Positions 43,603 to 56,120 of a stretch of 64,000 nucleotides of DNA are shown in pieces. A program made the translations under genes and the position numbers. The DNA is from Buddleja alternifolia (taxonomy: Eukaryota > Streptophyta > Magnoliopsida > Lamiales > Scrophulariaceae). Location: contig CM033408.1 in the NCBI GenBank assembly GCA_019426215.1, positions 6,513,077 to 6,577,076 of the forward strand, in the 5' to 3' direction. The notes under the pieces are model-generated. The model saw only the letters and a list, made by a program, of their open reading frames with translations, was not told the origin of the DNA and did no database searches. Numbering within the stretch: the stretch's first letter is position 1; each line of letters starts with the position of its first letter.

Positions 43603-43907
43603 GATAAAAATGCAAAATTAATCCTGTAATTATAGGGGCTGTCAAAATTGGTCTCATATTATTTGAATTGGTAAAATTGATCTTGTAACTATCAAAAATT
43701 CGTAATTTGAGGATTTTTTATAGTTACAGGACCTAAAAATAAAAAAATTCCAAATTGAATTGCCAATTTCAGGCCAAATTAAGGTTTTTCGTTCAAATTT
43801 ATCCTCAAATTGCGAATTAGTTACAAGATCAATTTTGCCAATTCAAATAATACAGGACCAATTTTGCCAGCCTCCTATAGTTACAAGACTAATTTTGCAT
43901 TTTTCTC
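43603..43907. mobile_element. Foldback MITE, 305 bp, with 10-bp TSD
   Basis: Arms of at least 110 bp: left GATAAAAATGCAAAATTAATC, split here as GATAAAAATGC and AAAATTAATC, and right (reverse complement) GAGAAAAATGC and AAAATTAGTC, both running on through 'TTATTTGAATTGG' and 'AAAATTGATCTTGTAACTA'. Flanks are perfect TTATTATATA at 43593-43602 and 43908-43917. Probably Mutator-derived. Confidence 0.88.
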
Positions 43908-43931
43908 TTATTATATATGTTGGTCTGGTTT

Positions 43932-44377
43932 CACTACAAAAAAATATGACATTAGTGACAAAACTGTCAAGTGACAATGTCAAAGTTGTCACTAATTATC
44001 AATTTTTAGTGACAAGAACTTTTGTCTTGTCACTAAAATATGTTCCACATGTTTAATAGTGACAAAATTTGTATAAAAGTTGTCACTCTTGATAATTAGT
44101 GACAAGAAAATTGTTGTCACTTTGGACAATTAGTGACACACCTTTTGTGACAACTTAGTAACAACAATTATAGTTGTCATTCTATTTATATTGTCACTAA
44201 GTTGTCACTATACATGTGTCACTAATTGTCAAGAGTGACAATTTAAAAAAAACTCTTGTCACTAAAAATTCTTATTGTGATAAAGCAAAAATTGTTGTCA
44301 CTCATTATGTACATCTAGTAACAATTTTAACATTGTCACTTCGAATTTTGTCACAAATATTACTTTTTGTTGTAGTG
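43932..44377. mobile_element. Miniature CACTA (En/Spm) element, TSD TTT
   Basis: 446 bp that starts CACTACAAAAAAA and ends TTTTTGTTGTAGTG, the CACTA terminal signature, between TTT (43929-43931) and TTT (44378-44380). The whole body is filled with the subterminal-type motif TTGTCACT/AGTGACAA in both orientations, around twenty times. In Spm such motifs bind the element-coded TNPA protein. No transposase, so mobilised in trans if at all. Confidence 0.9.
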
Positions 44378-44380
44378 TTT

Positions 44381-44929
44381 AATGTTTATAATGGTTGAAA
44401 ATGTTGTAAAATTTCGAATAAAAGTTTTTTTTGTTGATGTGTCATATGTGAAATAGTTAAATTAATTAGTTTATAAATGATTACGTGAAAGATGAGGCAA
44501 ATTAACTTGTAAAATTAGAAGGAAAAAAAAAAGAACTAAATAATATTTGCTTGTCCTTAATTCAATCCCCACCCTACTCTTGAAACTCGATTTCCCTTTC
44601 CCCAATCGATGGCTACATCATTCCCGCCTAGGCACAGTTTGCCACCGGCCACCGATTGCCACCTTGTTAACGGACGCCTGCCCTTTTACTATTTCGATCC
44701 CCCCCTCCCTCCAAATTGTTGTATATTACAAAGTTAATAACTGAATTATAATAATGGAAATTAAATTACTTTAAGGAAAATGTTTATAAATATATATAAA
44801 TTGGATGAATTATATAATTGTATATAAGAAATTACGTATACTGATATTATGAACAATTTTCAATAATATTTTTCATACCTTTATTGTCGTACTCCTAAAT
44901 AATCCAATAAAACATAATAAGTAATTAAA
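44381..44929. other. Intergenic, no gene seen
   Basis: Short Pro/Leu-rich frame at 44547-44744 with no family; the rest is AT-rich. Confidence 0.45.
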
Positions 44930-45290
44930 CTAGCCCGAGCTTGGTGATTTTTTTGAGCTCGAGCTCGTCGAGCTTGATTTTTCGGGCTCAAGCTCGAGCT
45001 CGTCGGCGGAAAAACTAGCTCGAGCTTGGGCTTAATTTTGTTTATATTTTGATTTTCTTTGTTATTTTTATTAATATAATCAATAATATAAAATATAATA
45101 TTTTAAAATATAATATATTATTAATATAATTAATAATATAAAAACATATATATTAAAAATAGCTCGCGAGCTTCGAACAGAGAAAAGCGGGCTCGAGCTC
45201 GAATGGAAGCTCGAGCTCGAGTTGAGCTTGTTTCGAGCTGACTCCCAAAGCTTGCAAGTCGGCTCGACTCAATTTACACCCTTACTTTTC
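44930..45290. mobile_element. GAGCTC-rich element, second copy
   Basis: Same type as 27044-27339: two arms of 'GAGCTCGAGCTCG' text round an AT-only core, with right end 'CGACTCAATTTACACCC'. The left end is degraded and no TSD was found. Confidence 0.65.
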
Positions 45291-45299
45291 CATTTGTAA

Positions 45300-47280
45300 A
45301 GAAATAATTGACCATGCTTAAGAATGAATTTTTGAAAGTTATTTTAGAACTTTTATGTCATTTATTCCCGTGAGAAGTGCATTTTTTTGGATTTTATATC
45401 ATTTAGATTACAGTCAAATATGAAAGATTAATTAAGTATACTCAATATATAACAACACACTAACTCATAATTATACAATTAAACTACAATAACTTGTATA
45501 TATATATATATGATAGTAGAACATAATACTTCTCAAGTCTTAGCATGCCAATTTTATCATTGGACTAACATATCATTAGCCGAAACATTTCTTGTTTTGT
45601 CCTAATATATATTGTTAAAGAGTATATATAAATTTGGTTTGGGGACTGGTCCAATTTCACACGAGTGGTTTTCTCATATTGGGTGCTTTGGTAGTGCAAA
45701 GTAGTCCTTGTAATCCATAATTAGGGGCGCCCAATTAATCAAAGAGGGGCCCCTTTGTCCATAGATTGTTGTACCTAAGAATACAAGCACCTTTAGAAAA
45801 TAGAAATTGTAGTATTCAACAACCCTCTATTCAAAGCACTTATAATTAAATATGCACAATAATCATTGCAATAACATTTATATATTATGATTCATCCTCA
45901 AATTCATTTGGTCGTGTAAATTAGGTTAAATTTAATTGGACGCGTTTCGGCGAAATAATTAATGAAGAAGGTACACAATGTCAAGATTTCAACACAACAC
46001 ATTTTCTACCTAACAATATCTAATATATGTGAATGTTTAGTTCAAATTTTGTTAGATTGAAACCGAGTGTAAAATTGTGCTGCATGAATTAAGATACATG
46101 ATTGAATTATACTTGCTACGTGAATGACGTATACTTCGCAAAAAGTGATTAATTAATCTCAAATATATAAAATAGTATTAGTTGAGTTTATTGATAGATA
46201 ATAGGATATTAATTTGTGAGTGCCCCAAAATCTTGAAAGAGAGACATTTCTTGGCATGATAAAAATAGGGCTTTTTCACCAAAAAGAAAAGGAAAAGGAA
46301 AAGATAACAATTAGGGCTTTTCACGTGTGCTCTTTGTCAACATGAGTATGTCGGTCAAAGCCCCCCATTATGGTAATCATCATCACAATTAAAATTCACG
46401 ATGCACCAAAAACTGAAAAAGTAAAAGGAAACCTTAAAAAGATGGAAAAGATAATGGCAAATCATTAAAATAAGTATAAAGTGAAAGCAAAAGAGAAGGG
46501 GGAAGGAGATTTGGTACCATTCTGGTAGAGTCTCAATTTCCTCTCTCGAAAACGAGTGAGTTACATCTTTTATTATATTTATTTATATAAATACTATGTG
46601 TATAGTTTTTTTTAATAGACAATGACAAGGATTTTATATATTTAACATTTGTGTAGTATAAATAAAATAGGACCATTTGGGTTCTCTATTCTAATTTTTG
46701 CTTCGTCTGTGTTTTGTGTAGACATCAACAATTAAATGTAAATTTTACAATTTTATTTATTTGTTTAACCAATTTAACAAAAAATTGATAACTTAATATA
46801 CATACATATATGATATAAATTATATGATAAAATAATCAATCGAAATTGTGACATTTGATATATTCAAATGGACAACGACAATGTAAATGCGTGACAAATA
46901 TCACATAATTATGTAATCAATGGATCAAAATAAAAAAATGAAACACTTGTGGGTACAAGCTAGAGACAAAATATATGTCCACCAGATGTAACATAAAATA
47001 TAATGATCTACTTCTTCCCCCACCCCAAAGTTTGTACTCAAGTCCTAAAAATCAAGACTATTCCATCAATACATTAGATGCAAATGCGAGGACTCGATTT
47101 AATTGAACTCAATTATGTAAAATTTCAATCGGCGCTCAATTGAATTGAACTCATGAAGTTTAGCATATGATAGCCAAAATTACACTTGAGATCGGCCTAA
47201 ACTAAATCCAGAGTAGGATTCCCAATAAATAAATACATATACACTAAAATAGAGGTAATTATTTAAACAAACAATTATTT
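45300..47280. other. Upstream region of the HD-Zip gene, no other gene
   Basis: About 2 kb of AT-rich sequence with no transposon recognised. Notable: CACGTG G-box in 'TTTTCACGTGTGC' at about 46318-46330. This may include the promoter of the gene starting at 47381. Confidence 0.45.
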
Positions 47281-47300
47281 AAGAGATTGGATAGAATCTC

Positions 47301-47306
47301 TATAAA
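47301..47306 (+). promoter_or_regulatory. TATA box of the HD-Zip II gene
   Basis: CTCTATAAAGAC, 75-80 bp before the ATG at 47381, which would give a 5' UTR of about 45-50 bp. Position and sequence are typical; no transcript data. Confidence 0.6.
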
Positions 47307-47350
47307 GACTCTTTCCACCACTTTCAACCCAAAATCCTTTCTTTCCTTCA

Positions 47351-47364
47351 CCCCCCCCCCCCCC
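47351..47364. repeat. C14 tract in the 5' UTR of the HD-Zip gene
   Basis: Fourteen C followed by ACCCCACCAC, ending 17 bp before the start codon. The minus strand is a G-run. Confidence 0.9.
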
Positions 47365-47380
47365 ACCCCACCACTTGGAC

Positions 47381-49134
47381 ATGGAGTTGGGCTTGAGCTT
47401 AGGAGATGCTTCAAAACCCTTTGGATTCTCGAAACAAAAACAACAGCAACAACAACACAAAACCAACATCAACAAAAGAGGATTAGATTTCTGCATGGCT
47501 TTGGGCCTCAATCCTTCTTCTCCAATTGTAAATGAAGAACACCACAATACCCAGAAATCTCATGAAGAAGAAGACGACGAAGAAGATGACGATAATCAGT
47601 CATCAGATGATGACGAAATGGAAGCTCCTTTAATTCAGCTTAATCTTCTCCCTCTCGCTCCTGCAGTTCCTCGCCGGATTTTACCCCATCTTCAGTCCTT
47701 GCATCCTCGGTCCTCCGATAATGGTACTTCATGATAAAATCTTGATTTGTTTGAAGGATGGATAATTTTTATTTTTCTGATTTTGTTTGTTTTTGAAGGG
47801 AGTTCGGAGAATGGTTCGTCGGGAAACATGGGTTTGCCGGCGGCGAAGGGTTTGGACGTTAACAGAATTCCGGGATCTACGGCGGCGGAGGAAGTGTCGT
47901 CGGCGAACAGTCCTTTTCACTGCATGTATAGAAACTCCGGCAATGGAAATCTTAACAAGAGGGACTTTGAAGCCACGGGAAACGACGTCGTTGAGGGCGT
48001 CAGAGCTAGCGACGACGACGACGAGAACGGCGTCAATGCTCGGAAAAAACTCAGATTATCCAAAGAACAATCCGCTTTTCTTGAAGAAAGCTTCAAAGAA
48101 CACAACACTCTCAATCCCGTTAGTAACCAAATTTGATTTTAATATTTTTTTTCTAGATTTGTTCAAGAAATTATTATGGAGAATAAGTGGGTAATTTGGG
48201 TTTCAATTTCGTGTTTTGGGCTATTTTTTGGTGGATTTTGGTCGAATTGGGAAGCATATGCATCTCATTTTGCCCGATATATGGGCAACTGTGAGGGGCA
48301 TATGTCAGATGTGCAATGTGAGGTGCATGACGATGTTCGATTCGTTCAAAATTCATCGAAAAATTATCTAAAGGACGACCAAACACTAACTTTAGGGAGG
48401 ATAGTGTGTTTGATTCGTTCAAAATTCATCGAAAAATGATCTAAAGTACGACCAAACACTCAACTTTAAGGAGGATAGTGTGAGATGTATATATGTTGTT
48501 GGATTCGTCCAAAATTGATAGAGAAATTGTCTAAAACATGAAATTAACTTTAGGGACGATATGAAATGAACTTTAGGACGATAGAGTAACATTTAGTATT
48601 CTTAAATTTTAAAAACTAAATTGATAGTTCAATTTAATTATTGTTGTTCTCTGCAGAAACAAAAACAAGCTCTTGCAAAACAGCTTAATCTCAGACCAAG
48701 ACAAGTTGAAGTATGGTTTCAAAACAGAAGGGCCAGGTAAAACACACACACATACATATTTGTGTATGTATAGATTTACACAAGAACACGCAGTAAAGTG
48801 TGTTTTCTCACGCAGGACGAAGCTGAAGCAGACGGAGGTGGACTGTGAGTACTTAAAAAGATGTTGCGAGACGCTGACGGAGGAGAATCGACGGCTGCAA
48901 AAGGAGTTACAAGATCTGAGGGCTCTCAAGGCTTCTAATCCATACTACATGCAATTGCCGGCGACAACCCTCACCATGTGCCCTTCTTGTGAACGCGTCG
49001 CCACCACTACCGCGGCAACTCCGCCGCCGGCAGCCACCGGAAAAACTAATTCAACTCCATTTCCACTAACCAGGCCGAGATTTTACCCTTTTTCTCAGAC
49101 TCAAAAGCATCCCAATCAACCTGCAGCTTCATAA
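47381..49134 (+). CDS. Class II HD-Zip transcription factor (HAT14/HAT22-like)
   Basis: Four exons: 47381-47723, 47799-48118, 48657-48736, 48816-49134; all introns are GT-AG (75, 538, 79 bp) and join to 353 aa. The start is the ATG at 47381, opening 'MELGLSLGD', an EAR-type LxLxL repressor motif at the N-terminus typical of class II. An acidic run is at about 65-85, then '[11 protein letters not shown]'. The homeodomain is about residues 195-251, with helix 3 'WFQNRRA' at 241-247, and it runs straight into a leucine zipper with L261, L268, L275 and L282. The class II redox motif CPSCE is at 303-307. Class II proteins bind CAATNATTG as dimers and repress transcription in shade and auxin responses. 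The intron inside the homeodomain, before the third helix, is the usual class II position. Intact and apparently functional; which paralogue it is cannot be told without alignment. Confidence 0.94.
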
Positions 49135-49795
49135 ATATACGAATTAATTTTTGGTAATTAATTATGTGTAAATATAGGATTTATTTTTTTAATTTTGCTT
49201 GGGTGTGTTTGGTGTTGGAAGTTTGATGCATGTGGGAAATTATTCAACTTGATGAGCATTTTTTTAGCTCATCTTGTGTGAATTTTTGTGGGAAAATACA
49301 AGTAAAGATAAGAATAGTTTTGAAGGGGGAAAAAAAAGAAAATTAAATGTAATGCTTTAGATTAGTTTTTTTTTTCAATTTTATTGGAGCATGGCAGTGT
49401 TACTATTAGAGAAAGATTATGTTTACATATGTATTAATTTTAGAATTAATTTCAATGATTAAGCATTGGTTTGGTTTTTTAGGTACAAATAAATTGGTAT
49501 GAAGATTAATTAATCTTGTATTATGGAAATATTGAGCTTAATGGGACTTTGAGATAATTATATTCATCTCAATTCTCATGTAACAATACATTTTTATTCA
49601 CAATAATTGGAAAAGATGGTCAATTTTATTTTAGAAAATAGTTCTAGCGAAAAGGTAAAACAACTTTTTAAAAAAATAATTGTTGATGATTACACAATCC
49701 ATTCCTTCATTTCTCCTAAAAACTTTGACTATTAAAAGTGCTTCATCTCTAAATATCTCAATTTCATGTGTCAAACTAAACAAATATTCTGACTC
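49135..49795. other. 3' flank of the HD-Zip gene
   Basis: AT-rich; no gene. Probably includes the 3' UTR of the HD-Zip gene in the first 200-300 bp. Confidence 0.45.
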
Positions 49796-50074
49796 AAAGC
49801 CTATTTGCAAAAAAATGTGATATTTAAAAAGTATTCAATTTTAGGAAAAATTATACAAGTGTAAAATAAAAATAAAAATTAGAGTTATGCTTATTTGCAA
49901 TACTTGCTAAAAAGCAAATATAAGAGACTAAATTGGTAAAAGTACATCTGGACATGCTTTTACTTTTTATTTATTTTCAACTTTTATTTTAGAGAAATAG
50001 AATCAATGAAACAAAATATAAAAAACAAAAAGCTCAAAAGTGATTTTTTCCCCAATTTGTGCAAATAGGGCTTT
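49796..50074. mobile_element. MITE-like element with AAAGCC..TATTTGCA ends
   Basis: Left AAAGCCTATTTGCA and right TGCAAATAGGGCTTT are inverted repeats 279 bp apart, with 'AAAAAATGTGA' mirrored by 'AGTGATTTTTTC' further in. No clear TSD. Confidence 0.55.
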
Positions 50075-50281
50075 AGTACGATCAGCTTCACCTATATTTT
50101 ACTCTCTTAAGTCGAATGGTTTGGCATAAGACGGTGCATTCGCTACCAAATATAAAAAAAAAAATAAAGTTAAGCCTCTTCTATCATTTAATGCTACTAC
50201 CTGATAGTAAGGGCTAAATCATAACAAATGTATCATTCAAATTATTTCTCACAAGATCATTTAATTAGGGCGGAAAATATT

Positions 50282-50441
50282 TTGGTGCACCCAGTGTGGA
50301 CTCTACAGTGTGTACCCACTCACATAATAATATAATACTATATAAATTAATATTAATTTATATAATATTTTATTATATATATTATGTGTATGGGTACACT
50401 CATATGGGATTTACAGCGAGTGCACCAAAGTGTTTTCCAAT
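50282..50441. mobile_element. MITE, 160 bp, with ATTAGGGC flanks
   Basis: Arms GGAAAATATTTTGGTGCAC and (reverse complement of the right) GGAAAACACTTTGGTGCAC continue to 'ACACATAATA' round an AT core. ATTAGGGC occurs at 50274-50281 and 50442-50449. 8-bp TSD suggests hAT type. Confidence 0.8.
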
Positions 50442-50449
50442 ATTAGGGC

Positions 50450-52592
50450 CATTTCAACTACTTGTGATGCCATTAATTGAAATAAATTAAGGATAGGTGG
50501 GGAGTATATATGTTGGTGTGTCTCGAGGTCCAAAGCATGCTTTAGACAGATGTGTCTAATTGTTTTTGAATGATTTAATTGATTTGACTAGAGGGGTGGG
50601 GTAGGGGTAGGGGTAGGGTAGGGGAGGTAAGGCGTGGGGAGAAGGGTATATGATTTTAATGGGGACAAGGATGGCATATTATTTATGGTTGTGTCTGCTA
50701 AAGTGAGGTATCCTTTATCACCACCAATTATTACTACACACCATTCAAGTACATTCCTCATTATTGACTTTCTTTTCTTACGTTGCATCCCACGTGACTC
50801 CCTCACGTGACTCTTGACTTGTCGCTTTTGCCCCCCTCCCCCTTCAATTATGTTCTTTGGGGTGGTAAAAGAACCGAGTCTAACAAGTTGGATAATAATA
50901 TGTCAGATCTAGTCTAATGGTTTGATTGTGAAATTTGTGTTTCTCTTTTATATAAATGTGTGTAGAGATTGGGGACACACACAATATATTTTACTATATA
51001 AGATATTAAATATTAGGATCATTGAACTTGGTCTATCATAGATTTTTAGAGTAAGTTGTTCAAATTTGTTCGAATTATTATTATTATAAAGTCTGTGTCA
51101 CTAAACATGTGTCATTAATTAGCGATATTGAAAACAAATGTTTCTTCAATACTTGTTACGAATAACAACTTATATACCGTATCACTATTAAATTTTTGAA
51201 GATTACTTATGTGACAAAATAAAATTCTTGTTACTTAATATATATAATTAGTAACAATCTAAACATTGTCATGCAATATCGTCCGTGTTACTAATATTTT
51301 TCACGCCTTAAATGTTTTTCACTCTCCAATTTCTTTCCTTCATTACCATAATATATGTAGCATCAGATAAATCCAATTGAATAAATTAAAACAAGTGAAA
51401 CAACATATTACTTAAAGTTCATAACGCATACTCATTGAGTATATAATATATATTGAATATATACTTTATATGAGTCAATTTTATATTGATGATGTAGCAT
51501 CGATCTCATGACACGTTGTCAACAATTCGCGCGACACATTTCATGTATTAAACTTGTTTATCATCTAAAACCATTTAACTACGATTCACTCATTTTTTAG
51601 TTAGTTCTTTTTTTGATAAATCATTTTTTAGTTAGTTTGAGTTCACCTTGTGACACGTGTTAGTCAATATTATTTTTTAAAATAATTGAAACAGTGAACA
51701 CCCACGTACTATGTTAGCTAGCCAAATTAAATGGTCGCTTTCAATCTATTATCTAAAATACCAATAATTGTTATACCATCTTTTATCAATCATTATTGCT
51801 AAAGATGTTCTTCTTTCTTTCTTTCTTATAGAGTTTTTGCTGAATTAAAGATGTTCGTGAGTGATTCTTATAAGTCGATTTCGGGTTTTAAGTAGTCTCA
51901 ATGCCCATGTATTCTACAAGTAGACCTCATATATAACTAAAATTTTACGGAACTTGCGAGCTAAGAGTGAGATTTGTTTGTTTGCGTCAAGCTTATTATG
52001 TAAACTTGTTTGAAATTTACTATACCGTGACTGGTTACATATTTATTTGAAACTTATATTGATAAAAATTATTACTATATTTTAATTTTAGTTTTTAAAT
52101 ATTTCGTATCTTCTAGAAAAATTCCTTTAAAGTTAATTAACATTTTCTCCATAATAAAATTACATAAAATACCTTAAAAAGTAAATTCTTATTAAACAAA
52201 TTATTAATTTATTTCAAATCTATAAGTCACCGATTTATTAATTCGTAACATAAAAAATCAGGTGTAATTTAGTCCAAAAAATGATAGTCCCTTAACCATT
52301 GGATTTTTCTAATAGAATGTTGATGAAATGTCTATATTTTGGTTGGAAAATACTTTTTTAATGTCTTTTGTATATAAATTTCTTTAAAAGAATTCTTTTG
52401 ATTAGTGAATTTTGCCCAAACAAAAATTGAAAAATACTTGGATGAATCGGGTGTTCATACACCAAAGGGTTCGAATCAAGCCATGTCACCTCATCGTGGT
52501 AGTGAATACTGGTATGGCTTGTGTCTTGTTCAAATTTGTTTGATGTTAAACACTCGATCCATACAAGTATTTTCTATAAAAATTAGGACGAT
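50450..52592. other. Intergenic, with a degenerate CACTA-like stretch
   Basis: 51090-51310 has the same kind of text as the 43932-44377 element ('GTGTCACTAA', 'TAGTAACAAT', 'ACATTGTCA') but lacks intact CACTA ends. A G-rich repeat GGGGTAGGGGTA is at 50596-50622. No gene. Confidence 0.5.
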
Positions 52593-52597
52593 ATATA

Positions 52598-52746
52598 TGT
52601 TAAGGTATAATTCCCTTTGACTTTATTAATGATAATGGAAGAGTTTAAATAGAATACAATGTAAGAGACATAAAGAAATAAACAACTAAGGAAATAATAA
52701 AGACTCCTATACTATTAAAGACTCCTATACTATTATTTTTTTAACA
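52598..52746 (-). repeat. 3' LTR (left end) of the minus-strand copia element
   Basis: TGTTAAGGTATAATTCC...TTTTTTTAACA, 149 bp, with 'AGACTCCTATACTATTA' duplicated in tandem near its end, which the other LTR has once. Confidence 0.88.
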
Positions 52747-52754
52747 CTCCCTCG

Positions 52755-53504
52755 CAGTCGAAACGGTAGGAGACCGGATGTTGAGACTGGAACGGAAAGC
52801 ATTGAAAAGTGCAGATGGAAGACCTTTGGTGAAGATGTCTGCAAATTGATGAGCAGAGGGGACATGCAATACACAAACTTCACCTAAGGCAACTTTTTCA
52901 CGCACAAAGTGTAAATCCAGTTCAACATGTTTAGTACGTTGGTGCTGTACGGGATTAGAAGAAAGATAGACAGAGCTAATGTTATCCCAGTAAACTAGAG
53001 AATCTCGTTGAAGAGGACAATGAAGCTCAAGAAGAAAATTACGGAGCCAAGCTATTTTAGCAACAACATTGGTGACACCACGGTATTCGGCTTCGGCACT
53101 AGATCGAGAAACGACTGACTGACGTTTGGAGGACCAAGAGATGAGATTGTCACCAAGAAAAACACAATAACTGGATGTAGAACGACGAGTAGTAGGACAA
53201 CCTGCCCAATCGTCATCGGAGTAAGAGATAAGCTGAAAAGACGACGAAGAAGAGGAAAGCGAGAGACCGTAAGAGACGGTACCACGAAGATATCAAAGAA
53301 CACCCTTGAGGGCATGCATGTGGCTGTCACGGGGATCGTGTATAAAGAGATAAATTTGTTGAACGGCATAAGAAAGATCGGGACGGGTGAATGTGAGATA
53401 CTGAAGAGCACCGGCGAGACTGCGATAAAGAGTGGGATCATAATAGGGTGGACTGGAAGAGGCCGAAAGCTTGGACTGAGTGTCAGCGGGGGTGGAGATG
53501 GGAT
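52755..53504 (-). pseudogene. RNase H region of the minus-strand copia element
   Basis: Read from 53504 downwards in shifting frames: a connection region, then codons for 'DWAGCPTTRRSTS'-type and 'SSAEAEYR'-type RNase H text, then 'TKHVELDLHFVREKV' and 'FADIFTKGLPSALF' before the end near 52760. The only long single frame (53052-53441) is out of phase with the functional reading. Broken. Confidence 0.8.
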
Positions 53505-54635
53505 TTAATTAGACATATTGGCGCACTCAAGAATTTCACGAGCAAACTTTTCTTGAGAAAGAAAGAGACCAGATGGGGAACGAGAGACCGAGATACCGAG
53601 AAAGTAATGAAGAGGACCAAAACCAGTCATAGAAAATTCAAAGGAGAGAAGAGACGTGAGGTGAGAAAGAAGGGAAGAAAAGGAGGTGGTAAGAACTATG
53701 TCATCAACATATAACAAAAGATAGGTAGTGGAAGTGCCGTGATGGTAGATGAAGAGAGAGGTATCCGCATGGCTTCTGATGAAACCGAGAGTAGAGAGAT
53801 ATGTGGCAAAACGATGGTGCCATGCACGAGGGGCCTGCTTAAGGCCATAAAGCGCCTTCTTAAGATGATAGACATGATCGGGAAAGTCAGGATGAGAGTA
53901 GCCAGGAGGTTGCTTCATATACACAGATTCAGAAAGGTGACCATAAAGAAAAGCATTTTTTACGTCAAGTTGGTGAAGAGGCCACGAACGAGAAATGGCT
54001 ATACTAAGAACGGTACGAATGGTGGCGGGCTTAATGACCAGACTAAAGGTGTCTTCGTAATCAATACCGGGTTGTTGAGTAAAACTCTAAGTAATGAGAC
54101 GAGCTTTGTATCGCTTAAGAGAGCCATCAGATCAAAATTTATGGCGGAAGATCCATTTGGACCCAACAAGATTAATATCAGGAAGTCAAGGAACGAGATC
54201 CCAAGTGCCATTGGAATGAAGAGCAGAGAGTTCATCATCCATAGATGCTTTCCAGTGCGGATCACGAAGAGCTTGAGAATGAGAAGGAAGAACGGGAGAC
54301 GAAGTAGAAGAAATAGAGAGATTAAAGAGCTGACGAGGCTTAAGGATTCCAGATTTGGAATGAATGGTCATAGGATGAGTGGGAACGGGAGGTGGGACAG
54401 CGGCGGTAGAAGACATCAGTACATGAGGGGATGCGAATTCAGTAGGAGCGGAAGGTGGAGAAGGCGGTAGAGAGAATCTCATTGGAGGGTGAGAGAACCG
54501 AGGAAGAGGTAAAGATCGGACAATAACTCGCGAGATGAAGGAGGGGAAAAAGATCATCATCGAAAGAGAGAAAATCGTACGAGGATTAGACCAAAGGAGA
54601 GGAAACAGAGGATAAGGGAAAGATGGATTCATCAA
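53505..54635 (-). pseudogene. Reverse transcriptase of the minus-strand copia element
   Basis: Starts with a Ser/Pro-rich linker and 'DPHWKASMDDELSALHSNGT' (54240-54190), the N-terminal signature of RVT_2. A frameshift follows near 54190. The second half is open from 53924 to 53505 with 'MYMKQPPGYSHPDFPDHVYH', '[16 protein letters not shown]', the catalytic 'YVDDIVLT' (about 53710-53690) and 'GPLHYFLGI'. It ends at a TAA before RNase H. Nonfunctional copy. Confidence 0.93.
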
Positions 54636-54676
54636 AGATGACCTGACGAGAGATGATAATTTATTTGTGCTAAGAT

Positions 54677-55847
54677 TTAAGCATCGAAAACCTTAGTGAT
54701 TAGACGAAAAACCCAAAAACAAAGAAACAGAAGATCGAGGAGAGAGTTTATGAGGAGCGGTGTTGAAGAGTTTATGAGGCAGCCAAAAACACGTAAGTGG
54801 GTGTAATAAGGGAAGACATTATAAAGGATTTCAAAAGGAGTTATATAAGAAATGGTGGTGGTGGGAAGAATATTAAAGAGATGAACAGCCATATTGGCGG
54901 CTTCAACCCAAAAAGGAGGGGGAAGAGAGTCTTGGAAGAGAAAGGTGCAGACAATGTTGTTTATGGTTTGGATGGTTCGCTTGGCTTTACCGCTTTGTTG
55001 GGAAGTGTGAGCCAAAAAGTCATGAAACTTTTTGTTGTCAAACTCACCACCATGATCACATTGAAAGGTTTTAATTTTAAAATTAAATTGAGTATTAACA
55101 TAAGAGTGAAAATCCAAAAAAATTTGAAAAACATTAGACTTATTTCGTAAGGGAAAAATCCATAAGAAATGCGAAAAATCATCCAAAAAAATAATATAGT
55201 AACGAAAGTCACCTAAACTTGAAACTGGCGATTAAAGATCCGAGTGAATAACATCAAATAACGCAGTACTAGATGAAAGAGAACTAGAAATAGGAAAACA
55301 CTTATGTTTACCAAGCATGGCAAAGGTTTCCAGAAAAATCCTTGTTACAATTAATAAAATTCCTACTAGATAAAAACTTAAATATTGAAACTTTGGGATG
55401 ACCGAGCCGTCGATGCCATGTGGAGGAGGGAAGAGGCGTGAAAGAATGGAAGGTGCTCAGAGCGGTGGAAAAATCGGAAATGGGATAGAGATCGCCGTCA
55501 CTGTCTCGCCGAAGAATCACGGTGCCGGTCCTAAGGTCCTTAATAGAAAAACCACAAGGATCAAATTCGAGAGAGCAAGAGTTATCACGAGTGAATTTAC
55601 GAACATACACAAGATTTTTAACTAAAGAAAGAGCGACAAGAACATTATTCAAAGAAAGTGAACGAGAAGGAGTATGTATTTGGGATTGACCAATAGAAAT
55701 AACTGAGAGTACAACACCATTACCAACTATTATTGAAGTTGAATTAGAACTAGGTGCGATATTAAATAATTTACCTTGGGTAGAATTCATGTGTGTGCTT
55801 GCCCTGATATCCATATACCAATGGTCATTCGGTTGATTGAGTGTCAA
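54677..55847 (-). pseudogene. Protease and integrase of the minus-strand copia element
   Basis: 55847-55308: protease region with 'WYMDIRASTHM', where the active-site Asp-Thr-Gly is changed to Asp-Ile-Arg, then the pre-integrase 'WHRRLGHP'. A break near 55310 is followed by integrase in 55212-54677: 'MDDFSHFLWIFPLRNKS' (first Asp), 'FQCDHGGEFDNKKF' (second Asp), and the third acidic region altered ('SQQSGKAKRTIQTIN' in place of the usual Asn-Gly-x-x-Glu-Arg). Two catalytic sites are mutated, so dead. Confidence 0.88.
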
Positions 55848-56120
55848 AGTCTGATAGAACGAGGAGAGATAGGTGGAGGTGAAACCGGATTGTTGCTGGG
55901 TTGGTGTAGGTGGACCGGATGCACCAAATGGTGCATTGGAGAGAGGCTAGTGGTGCGGGCCATGTGCTGGAATAGCCCAGATGGGCGCTGGGCCGAGGAG
56001 GCCTTGTGCGCTGGGTGAGCTGGACGACAGAAGTGGGCTGGCGCTTGGAGCGAGCTGATGGCCCATGTTTCATGTGGAGGAGTTGGGCTGGGAGTGCGCG
56101 GCCCAATTGGCAGTTGGAAC

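Noticed and set aside
43932..44377. Regularly recurring TTGTCACT motifs resembling a CRISPR array
   Set aside because: Eukaryotic context, both orientations, no constant repeat-spacer spacing, and CACTA ends with a 3-bp TSD explain it.
47747..48136. A separate gene starting inside the first HD-Zip intron
   Set aside because: The frame is exon 2 of the HD-Zip gene read back into its intron; splice sites and homeodomain continuity decide it.
53739..54470. Long plus-strand Arg/Lys-rich frame
   Set aside because: Antisense shadow of the minus-strand RT region, which has clear copia motifs.
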